Assembly (NCBI RefSeq): GCF_041261205.1
Contig: NZ_JBGCCH010000006.1
Span: forward strand, 124,001 to 188,000
Direction: 5' to 3'
DNA length: 64,000 nt
Source of the DNA: Catenulispora sp. MAP5-51
GTDB taxonomy: Bacteria; Actinomycetota; Actinomycetes; Streptomycetales; Catenulisporaceae
The notes beneath the pieces were generated by a model. The model searched no databases. It saw nothing but the letters and a program-made list of their open reading frames with translations, and was not told the origin of the DNA. The position numbers were made by a program, and so were the translations under genes. Below, piece after piece: positions 1 through 8,081 of the stretch; positions within the stretch are counted from its first letter, which is position 1, and each line of letters opens with the position of its first letter.

Positions 1-141
1 GGGATGCGGGGCCGGATGCGGGGCTGGATTCGGAGACGGATGTGGGGCCGGAAGCGGAGACGGATGCGGGGCTGGACGCGGGGCCGGATTCGGAGGCGAA
101 TGCAGAGCCGGAACCGGAACCGGAACCGGAGCCGGAAGCGG
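1..141. repeat. GC-rich degenerate direct repeats at window edge
   Basis: About 140 bases of short imperfect direct repeats built from words such as GGATGCGGGGCTGG, GGATTCGGAG and finally GGAACC/GGAGCC. Read on the plus strand in the third frame they encode an acidic Asp-Ala-Gly-Pro tract ending in a (Glu-Pro)n run, so this may be the repetitive tail of a plus-strand gene starting outside the window. That frame runs on to about 404, antisense to the LysR gene, without looking protein-like. Equally it may be non-coding repeat DNA behind the LysR gene. The window edge prevents a decision. Confidence 0.5.
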
Positions 142-153
142 AGAAGTATTCGG

Positions 154-1104
154 TCACAGCGCGAACTCCGTCTCCGGTCGGGCGGCGCGAGGGCGTTCGG
201 CGGGTGCCGCGTACATCCCGGCATGCGCGCGCAGCGCGGCGTCGGCGGCCTCGGCGAAGACGCGCACGGCCGGGCCGTCGTGGCCCGCGGGCCAGGCCGT
301 GGACGTGCGCCAGGACAGGGGGCGGCCGGCCAGCGGACGCCAGGCGGTGCCGGGTTCGGGTGGCGGTGCGGGCATCAGGGCGGTCAGGTCGGCGCCGGCC
401 ATGATGAGCGCGCGGGTGAAGTCCAGGCCCTCGGCGTCGCGGATCGCGGTCGGCGTGAAACCGTGGCGGGCGCACGCGGTCAGCGTCTCGTCGTGGAGCG
501 CCGGGCTGTTCGCGCGCGGCGGCATGGCCAGAGCGCGGCCGCTCAGGGCTCTGAGTTCCACCACCGGGCCGGCGGCCAGCGGGTCGTCGGCCCGCAGCAG
601 CACCCCGAGCGGCTGGTGCAGCATCGGCCCGAACGCCAGCCCGGCGGCCAGACAGGGATGCCGCACGATCCCGGCGTCCAGCGTGCCGGCCGCCAGCTCC
701 GCGGTCTGCTCGGCGGTGGCGAGTTCCCGGAGATCGAGCTCGCCGCCGGGGCTGCGTTCCTGGAACGCGGTCAGCAGCGCCGCGACCGCCGCGCCGCCGA
801 GGTGCGGCGGCACCGCCGCGCGCAGGGTCCCCATCTCGCCGTCCTGCAGCCGCCCGACCACCGAGCGCAGCCGGTCGGCGGCGTCGAGCACCGCCTGGCT
901 CTGGGCCAGCACCAGGCGCCCGGCCGGGGTCAGGACCGCGCCGCCGCGGCCCCGGTCGAACAACCGCACCCCGAACTCGCGCTCCAGGCGCTGGATCCGT
1001 TGCGACAGCGAGGGCTGCGCGAGCCGCAGCCGGACGGCGGCCCGCCCGAAGTGCTGTTCCTCAGCGACCACGCGGAAGTATCGGAGGTGCGCCAAGAGGT
1101 CCAT
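154..1104 (-). CDS. LysR-family transcriptional regulator
   Basis: A 316-residue DNA-binding regulator of normal LysR length. Residues 1-60 hold the winged helix-turn-helix, with the family pattern of a leading 'LRYFRVVAEEQHFGRAA' helix followed by 'LAQPSLSQRIQRLE'. Residues about 90-295 form the effector-binding domain. ATG start at 1104. It is divergent from the penicillin-binding protein gene, with 88 bases between start codons, the usual position for a LysR protein that controls its neighbour and itself. The inducer cannot be inferred. The family call is secure; the target is inference. Confidence 0.93.
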   Translation of the reverse strand: MDLLAHLRYFRVVAEEQHFGRAAVRLRLAQPSLSQRIQRLEREFGVRLFDRGRGGAVLTPAGRLVLAQSQAVLDAADRLRSVVGRLQDGEMGTLRAAVPPHLGGAAVAALLTAFQERSPGGELDLRELATAEQTAELAAGTLDAGIVRHPCLAAGLAFGPMLHQPLGVLLRADDPLAAGPVVELRALSGRALAMPPRANSPALHDETLTACARHGFTPTAIRDAEGLDFTRALIMAGADLTALMPAPPPEPGTAWRPLAGRPLSWRTSTAWPAGHDGPAVRVFAEAADAALRAHAGMYAAPAERPRAARPETEFAL

Positions 1105-1114
1105 GACATCGGAT

Positions 1115-1132
1115 CATAGTCATATCGCTATG
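1115..1132. promoter_or_regulatory. CATAG-N8-CTATG inverted repeat between lysR-type gene and pbp
   Basis: A perfect 5-bp inverted repeat (CATAG, 8-base spacer, CTATG) 11 bases upstream of the LysR start codon, in an AT-richer stretch. LysR proteins typically bind interrupted dyads in divergent promoters, so this is a candidate operator. It overlaps the upstream alternative ATG (1130) of the pbp gene, which is one reason to prefer the downstream start at 1193. Confidence 0.4.
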
Positions 1133-1192
1133 GATGTGTTTCCCATACGACTCTTGGACAGAGTCGCGGAGGGCGCGCTTTCCTTGCGAGCT

Positions 1193-2884
1193 ATGGCAGG
1201 CAAGCAAAAGCGGGGAAACCGCAGGACACGGACCGTCACCGCGGCGGTCGTCTCAGTCGCGGTGGTGGCGGCGGCTTCCGTGGCCTTCTGGCTGCGGTCC
1301 GACCACCACGGCGCGTCGCCGACGGCGCAGAGCCAGGCGGGCGGCTCGGCGGCGTCTTCGGACGCCGCCCCCGCGACCCCGGACGCGGTGGCGAAGGACT
1401 TCTTGGCGGCCTGGGCGTCGGGGGACTACACCAAGGCCGGCTCGCTCACCGACAACGCGGCGGCCGCCGGGCCCCGGTTGCAGGCGGTGATGAAGTCGCT
1501 GAATCCCAAGTCCACACAGCTCACACTCGGATCGCAGATCCCTGCGACGGGTGCTTCGCCGGACTCGGCGACCCGGTACAACTTCAGCGTCGTGGACTCC
1601 TTCGACGGCGGGTTGCAGTGGAGCTACAACTCCATCCTCGCCGTGGCCCCGGCGGCCGGAAACGCGAACGGTCTCCTGGTCCACTGGTCCTCGGCGGTCA
1701 TCCATCCGCAACTCGGCGCGCAAGCGAACCTCACGGCGACCCCGCCGCCCGCGACCGTCGTCGACGACACCGGCCTGCCGCTCCAGGCGGCGGCGCATCC
1801 CAGCCTGGCGACCGTGCTCTCGCGCCTGGCGACCGCCAAACGGCCCGGCGGCCCGGCACCGACCGCGCTCCAGATCAACTTCGTCGACACCAACACCGGC
1901 GTGCCGATCGGGGGGAGCATGCCGGTCGCGCTCGGGACGGCGCCGAGCGGGGCCACGGCGCAGATCCCTTCGACGCTCGACGCCCGCGTCCAGACCGCGG
2001 CCGAGCAAGCGCTGAACGCCTACCCGAACTCGGGCATGGTGGTCATCAAGCCCAGCACCGGCGGGGTCCTGGCGATGGCCAGCAACTCCCAGACCACCGC
2101 GGGGCTGGCGTATCACGCGCTGCGCGCGCCGGGCTCGACGTTCAAGACCGTCACCACCGCGGCCCTTCTGCAGACCGGTCTCAAGCCGTCGGACTCGGCG
2201 CCGTGCCCGCCGACCTCGACGGTCGGATCGCAGACGTACCACAACGACGAAGGCCTGAAGAACGGCTACCCGAACGCGACCCTGACCGACGCCTTCGAGC
2301 AGTCCTGCAACACCTCCTACGTCGGGCTGCGCGACCGGCTGTCGGGCCTGTCCGCGCTGGAGACCGAGGCGAAGACGCAGTTCGGCCTGAACCAGCCGTG
2401 GGACATGGGCCTGGGCTCGGCGACGTACTGCACGGCGGGCACCGAGCAGGTCCCCGCGGCCGACGGGCAGGAGCGGTTCGCCGCCGAGACGTTCGGCCAG
2501 GGCGACATCACGATGTGTCCGCTGACGATGGCCTCGGTCGCCGCGACGGTGGCCAGTGGCGGGTTCAAGCAGCCGATCCTGGTCCCGGGGCAGAGCCAGG
2601 TGGCGGCGACGCCCTTGCCGGCCACGGTCGACAAGGACCTCAAGACCCTGATGCGCGGGGTCATCACGGAGGGCACCGCCACCTCGCTGCGCGGCATCAG
2701 CCCGACGCTCGGCGCGAAGACCGGCACCGCCGAGCGTCAGAACGAGGACCCGGACAGCTGGATGATCGCGATGGATCCGCAGCATGACATCGCGGTGGCG
2801 TGCGTGGTGCTGAACGGCGGGTTCGGCAACGACAAGGCGGGACCGGCGATCAAGGCGATGTTGAACGGGATCGGGATCGGCTGA
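1193..2884 (+). CDS. Class B penicillin-binding protein (transpeptidase)
   Basis: A 563-residue membrane-anchored peptidoglycan transpeptidase. Residues 1-12 are basic, about 13-34 form the single membrane anchor, about 60-180 look like the NTF2-like N-terminal domain (MecA_N type), and the rest is the penicillin-binding transpeptidase domain. The active-site motifs are all present: STFK with nucleophile Ser315, SCN at 371-373, and KTG at 509-511. ATG at 1193 was chosen because it directly precedes the basic segment and membrane anchor; an in-frame ATG at 1130 would add 21 residues and start inside a dyad. It stands alone, divergent from a LysR gene. A family of dispensable PBPs linked to sporulation or antibiotic clusters in actinomycetes has this architecture; the specific role is unknown. 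Confidence 0.9.
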   Translation: MAGKQKRGNRRTRTVTAAVVSVAVVAAASVAFWLRSDHHGASPTAQSQAGGSAASSDAAPATPDAVAKDFLAAWASGDYTKAGSLTDNAAAAGPRLQAVMKSLNPKSTQLTLGSQIPATGASPDSATRYNFSVVDSFDGGLQWSYNSILAVAPAAGNANGLLVHWSSAVIHPQLGAQANLTATPPPATVVDDTGLPLQAAAHPSLATVLSRLATAKRPGGPAPTALQINFVDTNTGVPIGGSMPVALGTAPSGATAQIPSTLDARVQTAAEQALNAYPNSGMVVIKPSTGGVLAMASNSQTTAGLAYHALRAPGSTFKTVTTAALLQTGLKPSDSAPCPPTSTVGSQTYHNDEGLKNGYPNATLTDAFEQSCNTSYVGLRDRLSGLSALETEAKTQFGLNQPWDMGLGSATYCTAGTEQVPAADGQERFAAETFGQGDITMCPLTMASVAATVASGGFKQPILVPGQSQVAATPLPATVDKDLKTLMRGVITEGTATSLRGISPTLGAKTGTAERQNEDPDSWMIAMDPQHDIAVACVVLNGGFGNDKAGPAIKAMLNGIGIG

Positions 2885-2923
2885 GCGGAGCGGGAGCGAC
2901 CCTGACGCTAGTACGGACGCTGT

Positions 2924-2947
2924 CATAGGGCGGTTATCCGCCCTATG
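2924..2947. terminator. Perfect 10-bp hairpin after the pbp gene
   Basis: CATAGGGCGG, loop TTAT, then CCGCCCTATG: a perfect 10-bp stem 40 bases after the pbp stop codon. No T-run follows, as is common for actinobacterial terminators. Because it is also a perfect dyad 116 bases before the next start codon, it could instead be an operator for the hydrolase gene. Confidence 0.5.
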
Positions 2948-3006
2948 GCGGTTCGGCTTTCACGAGCGCTGAAATGCCTGGTAGCACGGTGGTTCGCGGG
3001 GTGCGT

Positions 3007-3043
3007 GCGTTGCGAGGATTGAGGTGTCCGAACAACGCAACGC
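3007..3043 (+). other. Stem-loop in leader of the secreted hydrolase
   Basis: GCGTTGCG at 3007-3014 pairs perfectly with CGCAACGC at 3036-3043 across a 21-base loop. It lies just upstream of the ribosome-binding site AAGGAA (3053-3058) of the hydrolase gene. It may be an mRNA-stabilising or regulatory leader hairpin; the function is not shown. Confidence 0.35.
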
Positions 3044-3062
3044 CGCATCATAAGGAACCCTC

Positions 3063-4337
3063 ATGCGCAGCTCCCGTCTCGTCGCCGCTTCTCTGGCCGG
3101 GGTCGCCGTTTCCGGTCTCGTTCTCTCGAACGCCGTTCCGGCCTCGGCCGTGTCCGCGACCCACAGCGCGCCGGCCCTGTCCACGTCATCGGCCCCTGCG
3201 AATGGCCGGACGCTCACCCTTCCCGCGCCGCACGGCCGCTACGCCACCGGCGAGTCGACCTTCCGGCTTGTCGACGACAAGCGCGCGGATCCCTGGGTGC
3301 CGAACCAGTCCTACCGCGAGCTGATGATCAGCGTCTTCTACCCGGCGGTGCACACGGCCGGCAAGCCGTATACGACCCAGTACCCCGCCGCGGCCGCCGC
3401 CGAGATCGGTGCCTCGCTCGACGGCGGCAACGGCCTGCCCGCAGGTCTGGTGAACTGGGCCGCGACCAAGACGCACTCGGTGCGGGACGCCGCCATGGCG
3501 CCGGGCCGCTTTCCGGTCGTCCTGTACTCGCCCGGCGCCGGGGACCCGCGCGACTCGAACGTGACCCTGGTCGAGAACCTGGCTTCGCAGGGCTATGTGG
3601 TGGTCACCATCGACCACACCGGGGAAGCGCCAGCCACGGAGTTTCCCGACGGCCACGTGGTCGGCAACGGGCCGCTGCTGGCGGCTTTCGGCCAAGTCGG
3701 GGACGACCAGGCGGCGGCGACGGTCCTGCTCACCAAGGTGATGAACGTCCGGCTGGCCGACACCCGGCTCGTGCTGAACCGGCTGTCGAGCCTGCCGAAC
3801 CGGCTGACCGCCGGCATGGACCTGAACGACATCGGGATGTTCGGCCACTCCGCCGGCGGGTTCGAGGCGGCGGAGACCATGTACAACGACCCGCGGGTCA
3901 AGGCCGGCGTCAACCTGGACGGCACCATGGAGTTCACCGAGAACGCCGACGGCACCCACCTGAGCGACGTCGCGCTGCACGGGCTGAAGCAGCCGCTCCT
4001 GCTGATGGGCAGCACCGGCCGCTACCCCAGCAGCATCCACGTCGAGCCGTCGTGGGCGTCGTTCTGGCAGAACCAGAAGGGGTGGAAGGCGGACATCACC
4101 CTGAACGACTCGCAGCACCAGTCGTTCACGGACGCCGAGCCCGTGCTGGCGCAGCTAGCCGGCCAGATCCCGGCCTCGACGCTGACCTACGACAACGGGA
4201 CGGTCGACGCGCGGCGTGCGGTGGCCGCCGACCGCGCGCTGGTGGACTCGTTCTTCAACCGGTTCCTGAAGGGCCGCGACGACCACCTGCTGGACGGCCG
4301 GGGCGCGTCGCAGTACCCGATCACCTTCGTGCAGTAG
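3063..4337 (+). CDS. Secreted alpha/beta hydrolase (PAF-acetylhydrolase-like)
   Basis: A 424-residue exported esterase or lipase-like enzyme. Residues 1-34 are a Sec signal peptide (basic start, hydrophobic core, Ala-x-Ala near residue 33). The mature part follows the platelet-activating-factor acetylhydrolase pattern: 'VVLYSPGAG', 'YVVVTIDHTGEA', then the nucleophile elbow GHSAGG with Ser263, a following 'VNLDGTM' strand that may carry the acid, and 'SQHQSF' supplying the likely catalytic His. ATG at 3063 has an AAGGAA ribosome-binding site. It converges on the globin-fusion gene with three bases between stop codons. The natural substrate is unknown; related secreted enzymes cleave short acyl esters. 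Confidence 0.85.
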   Translation: MRSSRLVAASLAGVAVSGLVLSNAVPASAVSATHSAPALSTSSAPANGRTLTLPAPHGRYATGESTFRLVDDKRADPWVPNQSYRELMISVFYPAVHTAGKPYTTQYPAAAAAEIGASLDGGNGLPAGLVNWAATKTHSVRDAAMAPGRFPVVLYSPGAGDPRDSNVTLVENLASQGYVVVTIDHTGEAPATEFPDGHVVGNGPLLAAFGQVGDDQAAATVLLTKVMNVRLADTRLVLNRLSSLPNRLTAGMDLNDIGMFGHSAGGFEAAETMYNDPRVKAGVNLDGTMEFTENADGTHLSDVALHGLKQPLLLMGSTGRYPSSIHVEPSWASFWQNQKGWKADITLNDSQHQSFTDAEPVLAQLAGQIPASTLTYDNGTVDARRAVAADRALVDSFFNRFLKGRDDHLLDGRGASQYPITFVQ

Positions 4338-4340
4338 CCC

Positions 4341-5078
4341 TCATCCGCGGTACGGAGGGTGCCCGCCCCAGTTCCACTTCGGCATCGGGGCGTTGTACTC
4401 CTTCACACCGGGCTGCGAGTTGATGACGGCCAGCCGGGTGCCCCACTCGATGTAGCCGGTGAAGGCCGCGCGGAACTCGGGGTCGTCCGGGAGGCCGACC
4501 TCGTCGGCGGCGTCCATCAGGAGGCTGACCCAGCGGCGGCGCTGCTTCTCCTGGATGCCGCGGCCGAGGTGCTGCCGGATCATGTGGCGGTAGCCGCCGT
4601 GGGAGTCGGTGTAGGCGCTCGGGCCGCCGAAGACCTCGCCGAGCCAGAGCGCGACGTGCTGCGGGTGCTCCGGGTTCATGCCGGCGAACAGGGGGTGGAG
4701 CAGTTCGTCCTTCAGGACCTCGCGGTAGAAGGCTTCGGTCAGCCGCAGCAGGGCCTCCTCGCCGCCGAGCCATTCGTACAAGCTCGGGACCGCACCGCCG
4801 TCGCCGCGGACGGCGGTCTGCTCGTAGGTGCGCCGGTCGGTGATGTCGCCTTCGTAGCCCTTGAGGTGGTCCTCGCGCTGTTGCTCGGGGCTCTGGGGCT
4901 TCGGCGCGTTCCAGGTGGTGCGGAAGACGTACTGGTCCGGTTCGTCGATGCCGCGGACCAGCTCGTAACCGACGCATTCCGGGGCGGCGGCCAGGGCCTC
5001 GGCCGCGTCGGCGTAGGCGGCTTCGAACTCGGCGGCGCGCTCGGCGGGGATGCGGTAGCGGATGTCCTCGACGGTCAT
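4341..5078 (-). CDS. Antibiotic-biosynthesis-monooxygenase/truncated haemoglobin fusion
   Basis: A 245-residue two-domain protein. Residues about 1-85 are an ABM-type ferredoxin-like domain, and residues about 99-221 are a group II truncated haemoglobin. The globin shows the proximal His170 in 'MIRQHLG', Trp183 (position G8) in 'RRRWVSLL' and a B-helix Tyr118. Such trHb-ABM chimeras are established in actinomycetes (described from Streptomyces avermitilis), where the globin binds oxygen and the ABM domain is thought to handle quinone-like substrates. The ATG at 5078 follows GGAAAACTGATCAC. It diverges from the MATE exporter, 126 bases away, so a shared control region is plausible. The physiological substrate is unknown. 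Confidence 0.9.
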   Translation of the reverse strand: MTVEDIRYRIPAERAAEFEAAYADAAEALAAAPECVGYELVRGIDEPDQYVFRTTWNAPKPQSPEQQREDHLKGYEGDITDRRTYEQTAVRGDGGAVPSLYEWLGGEEALLRLTEAFYREVLKDELLHPLFAGMNPEHPQHVALWLGEVFGGPSAYTDSHGGYRHMIRQHLGRGIQEKQRRRWVSLLMDAADEVGLPDDPEFRAAFTGYIEWGTRLAVINSQPGVKEYNAPMPKWNWGGHPPYRG

Positions 5079-5204
5079 GTGATCAGTTTTCCACGGCGCC
5101 TCCTGCTGAGGGCCGATCCTTGGCGGTAATATTCGTGGCGGCGTTGTGCCTGTGACGCCCCGCCTGGTGTCCCGTCCACCGTCTCGCCGACCCCGGGGGA
5201 GCCG

Positions 5205-6602
5205 ATGACTTCCGAGCACAGCTTCCGCCCGACGGCCGAGGACGCGCGGCTGCTGAAGCTGGCGCTGCCGGCTTTGGGGAACCTGGTCGCCGAGCCGCTG
5301 TTCCTGCTCGCCGACTCGGCGATCGTCGGGCACCTGGGGACGCCGCAGCTGGCCGGGCTGGCTGCGGCGAGCGCGCTGCTGGCGACGCTGACGTACCTGT
5401 GCGTGTTCCTCGCCTATGGGACGACGGCCTCCGTGGGGCGGCGGATCGGCGCCGGGGACCTGCCGGGGGCGGTGCGGCAGGGCGTGGACGGGATGTGGCT
5501 CGGCGTGATCCTCGGCGTGGTGCTGGGACTGGCCGGGATCGTGTTCGCCGCGCCGCTGGTGCGGCTGTTCGGGGCGTCGCCTGAGGCGGTGCCCTACGGA
5601 GTGACGTACCTGCGGATCGCCTCTATCGGGCAGCCCGCGATGCTCTTGGTTCTGGCCTCCACGGGAGTCCTGCGAGGTCTGCAGGACATTCGTACGACAC
5701 TTGTAGTGGCGGCGACCGGCGCTGCCATGAACGTGGTGCTGAACCTGGTGCTGGTCTATCCGGTGGGCATGGGGATCGCCGGTTCGGCGACGGGGACGGT
5801 GCTCACGCAGTACGGCATGGCGACTGCTTATGCGGTGGTCGTCTATAAGGCGGCGCGCAAATACGAGGCACCACTGCGACCGGACCGCGAGGGGATCAAG
5901 CAGGCCGCGACGGCCTCGATCCCCTTGCTGGTCCGCACGATACTGCTGCGGATCGCGCTCCTGGCCGGGACGATCCTCGCCGCGCGCTATGGGACCGAAG
6001 CGCTGGCTGCGCAACAGGTCGCGTGGTCGCTGTGGGGCTTCCTGGGGCTGGTGCTGGACGCGCTCGCCATCGCCGGACAGGCGTGGATCTCGCAGCTCCT
6101 CGGGGCCTCGGACGTGGCGGGTGCGCGGCGGGCCACCCGACGGACGATCGAGTGGGGCGTGGTGGTCGGCGTCGTGCTCGCCCTGATGGTGCTGGCGACG
6201 CGGCAGGCGTTCATCCCGCTGTTCACCGACGACCAGACGGTGCGGAACCTGCTGGAGGACGTTCTGCTGCTGGAGGCGTTGTTCCTGCCGGTCGCAGCGC
6301 CCGTGTTCGTGCTCGACGGCATCCTCATCGGGGCCGGCGACGGCCGGTTCCTGGCGTGGGCCGGGATCGCGACCACCAGCGCCTACCTGGCCGCCGCGCT
6401 CGGTTCGTACCACCTGGACCAGGGACTGCTCGGCCTGTGGTGGGCGCTCGGGGTGTTCATGCTGGCGCGGCTGATCGCGCTCGCGGCGCGGATCCGCACC
6501 GACCGCTGGATCGTGACCGGTGTCGAGCGCGGGGCGAGCGGCGAGGGGACGGATGACGCGACGGCCGCCGCGGAGGTCGCGGCGGTTACGCAGACGCCTT
6601 AG
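5205..6602 (+). CDS. MATE-family efflux transporter (DinF-like)
   Basis: A 465-residue integral membrane protein of the normal MATE length with about twelve hydrophobic segments. It opens with 'LLKLALPALGNLVAEPLFLLADSAIVG', the typical first helix of the DinF branch, and the duplicated second half begins near residue 240 ('LLVRTILLRIALLAG'). It should export cationic or planar compounds in exchange for sodium ions or protons. The ATG at 5205 has a GGGGGAG ribosome-binding site. It diverges from the ABM-globin gene; co-regulation with that putative quinone-handling protein is an inference. Confidence 0.93.
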   Translation: MTSEHSFRPTAEDARLLKLALPALGNLVAEPLFLLADSAIVGHLGTPQLAGLAAASALLATLTYLCVFLAYGTTASVGRRIGAGDLPGAVRQGVDGMWLGVILGVVLGLAGIVFAAPLVRLFGASPEAVPYGVTYLRIASIGQPAMLLVLASTGVLRGLQDIRTTLVVAATGAAMNVVLNLVLVYPVGMGIAGSATGTVLTQYGMATAYAVVVYKAARKYEAPLRPDREGIKQAATASIPLLVRTILLRIALLAGTILAARYGTEALAAQQVAWSLWGFLGLVLDALAIAGQAWISQLLGASDVAGARRATRRTIEWGVVVGVVLALMVLATRQAFIPLFTDDQTVRNLLEDVLLLEALFLPVAAPVFVLDGILIGAGDGRFLAWAGIATTSAYLAAALGSYHLDQGLLGLWWALGVFMLARLIALAARIRTDRWIVTGVERGASGEGTDDATAAAEVAAVTQTP

Positions 6603-6707
6603 TCAGCGCCGAGGCCCGGGGTGGAAGAAGTCGGCGGAGCCGCGGTGCCACAGCATGGCGATCACGCCGAGGCCGATGAGCCAGCTCAGGACCCGGCACG
6701 TATCCTG
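6603..6707 (-). other. In-frame open extension after the esterase stop codon
   Basis: On the minus strand the reading frame of the esterase gene stays open for 34 codons after its TAA (6708-6710) until TGA at 6603-6605. The readthrough peptide is not random-looking: a hydrophobic 'VLSWLIGLGVIAMLW' followed by 'HRGSADFFHPGPRR'. It could be a small membrane peptide starting at an internal GTG or ATG, a remnant of a neighbouring small gene, or a C-terminal extension lost by a new stop codon. No ribosome-binding site is evident. Confidence 0.3.
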
Positions 6708-7976
6708 TTACTTCGCCCCGGGCACCTGGATCGCCTTGGCCAGCCAGGGCAACTCCTGCACGAAGGCCGCTTGCCCGAAGACCCACGAATGCTTGCCGGA
6801 TCCGGTCCAGATCTGGTTCGGGACGTGGTCCTTCTTCAGCGCGGCGGACAGTTGCTGCGCGTGCTTGGGCTGCGCCGTCTCCTGGTTGCCGACCGCGAAC
6901 ATGCCGGAGAAGTACCTGGGCCACTTCTTGTGCTTGCTCAGGATGGTCAGCGGGTCGTCGGCGGCGTACTCGGCCGCGTCGCCGCCGTACAGGGTGGCGA
7001 TGGTGGAGTTCTTGTCGCCCTTGTTGGGGCCCAGGTCGCCGCTGATGTCGAGGAAGTGGCCGAAGACGGTGGGATGGGTCAGGGCCAGGGTGATCGCGCA
7101 GGTGCCGCCCATGGACCAGCCGGCCACGGCCCACTTCGCCGGGAGGGTCGCGGTGCCGAAGGTCTTCTCGACGTAGGGCGGGATGTCCTTCACCAGGTGG
7201 TCCATGGCGTGGCCGGCGGGGCCGTTCACGCATTCGGTGTCCACCTTGAAGCCGCCGGAGGCGTCGACGAAGACCATGACCGGCGCGAAGCCGTGGTGCG
7301 CGGCGGCGTAGGCGTCGGCGGTCTTGATGGCGTTGCCGGCGCGGATCCAGTTGTCCGGCTCGGCGAACTCGCCGCCGATCATCTCCACCACCGGCAGCTT
7401 GGGCCGGTGCGTGGAGCGGAACCAGGCCGGCGGCAGGTAGACGTATTCGCTGCGGTGCTGGAAGCCGCTGGCGGTCTCCGGGATGTCCACCTCGACGATG
7501 CGGCCGGTCTTGGTGTTGCCGTGGATGGTGCCCAGCTGCGCCAGGCTGACCTGCTGCGGCAGCGCCTGGTTGGTCAGCTCGCCGTACATGTCCGCCAGCG
7601 TCGGGTAGTAGCCGAGGCTGATGTCCAGCGCGTCGCCGGCGGTGAGCAGCGCCAGCAGCATCGCCAGCGGCGCGGCCGTGCGCTGCCACCACCGCGACCC
7701 GCGCCAGCACGCCACGGCCAGCCCGGTCGCGAGGGCGAACACCGCGAGCCAGAACCAGAGCCCGAACGGCAGCGGATCCGACACCCCCATCGCCGTCCGC
7801 ACCAGCACCGCGCACAGCACGCCGAACAGAACAGCTCCCCCGAGCACGATCGGCAGGCGCTTGAGCAGGAACTCCCGGTCCCGCAGCCGCGCCCGTCCGA
7901 TCGTGACGACGACCAGCGCCACGGTGAGCACCCGAAGGGCCCAGGGCAGCCAGCCGTCCAGCAACGACACGTCCAC
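6708..7976 (-). CDS. Membrane-anchored esterase (Esterase D/Ag85-type fold)
   Basis: A 422-residue protein. Four predicted membrane helices lie at about 10-26, 42-60, 71-90 and 101-118, followed by an extracytoplasmic esterase domain of the PF00756 type from about residue 150. The nucleophile elbow is GWSMGG with Ser288; 'LDISGDLGP' and 'GSGKHSW' fit the acid and His positions. Proteins with this layout are common in actinomycetes and are related to mycolyltransferase/antigen-85 folds; the acyl acceptor here is unknown. The start is taken as GTG at 7976, just before the first helix; GTG at 7970 is possible. It diverges from the FadR-type regulator. A 34-codon open extension follows the stop codon. 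Confidence 0.8.
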   Translation of the reverse strand: MDVSLLDGWLPWALRVLTVALVVVTIGRARLRDREFLLKRLPIVLGGAVLFGVLCAVLVRTAMGVSDPLPFGLWFWLAVFALATGLAVACWRGSRWWQRTAAPLAMLLALLTAGDALDISLGYYPTLADMYGELTNQALPQQVSLAQLGTIHGNTKTGRIVEVDIPETASGFQHRSEYVYLPPAWFRSTHRPKLPVVEMIGGEFAEPDNWIRAGNAIKTADAYAAAHHGFAPVMVFVDASGGFKVDTECVNGPAGHAMDHLVKDIPPYVEKTFGTATLPAKWAVAGWSMGGTCAITLALTHPTVFGHFLDISGDLGPNKGDKNSTIATLYGGDAAEYAADDPLTILSKHKKWPRYFSGMFAVGNQETAQPKHAQQLSAALKKDHVPNQIWTGSGKHSWVFGQAAFVQELPWLAKAIQVPGAK

Positions 7977-8081
7977 GGTGCCGATCTTGGCGGGAGGCGC
8001 GTCAGCTCGCGGTAAGGGTCGCCTACGTTCCCGGGTGCGGGCCGCGACGCCGTCCGGCCCCGGCGCTGGCACAATGACCGC

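Noticed and set aside
299-1192. N-terminal extension of the penicillin-binding protein
   Set aside because: The open frame continues upstream only because it is antisense to the LysR gene. The basic, membrane-anchored N-terminus begins at 1193.
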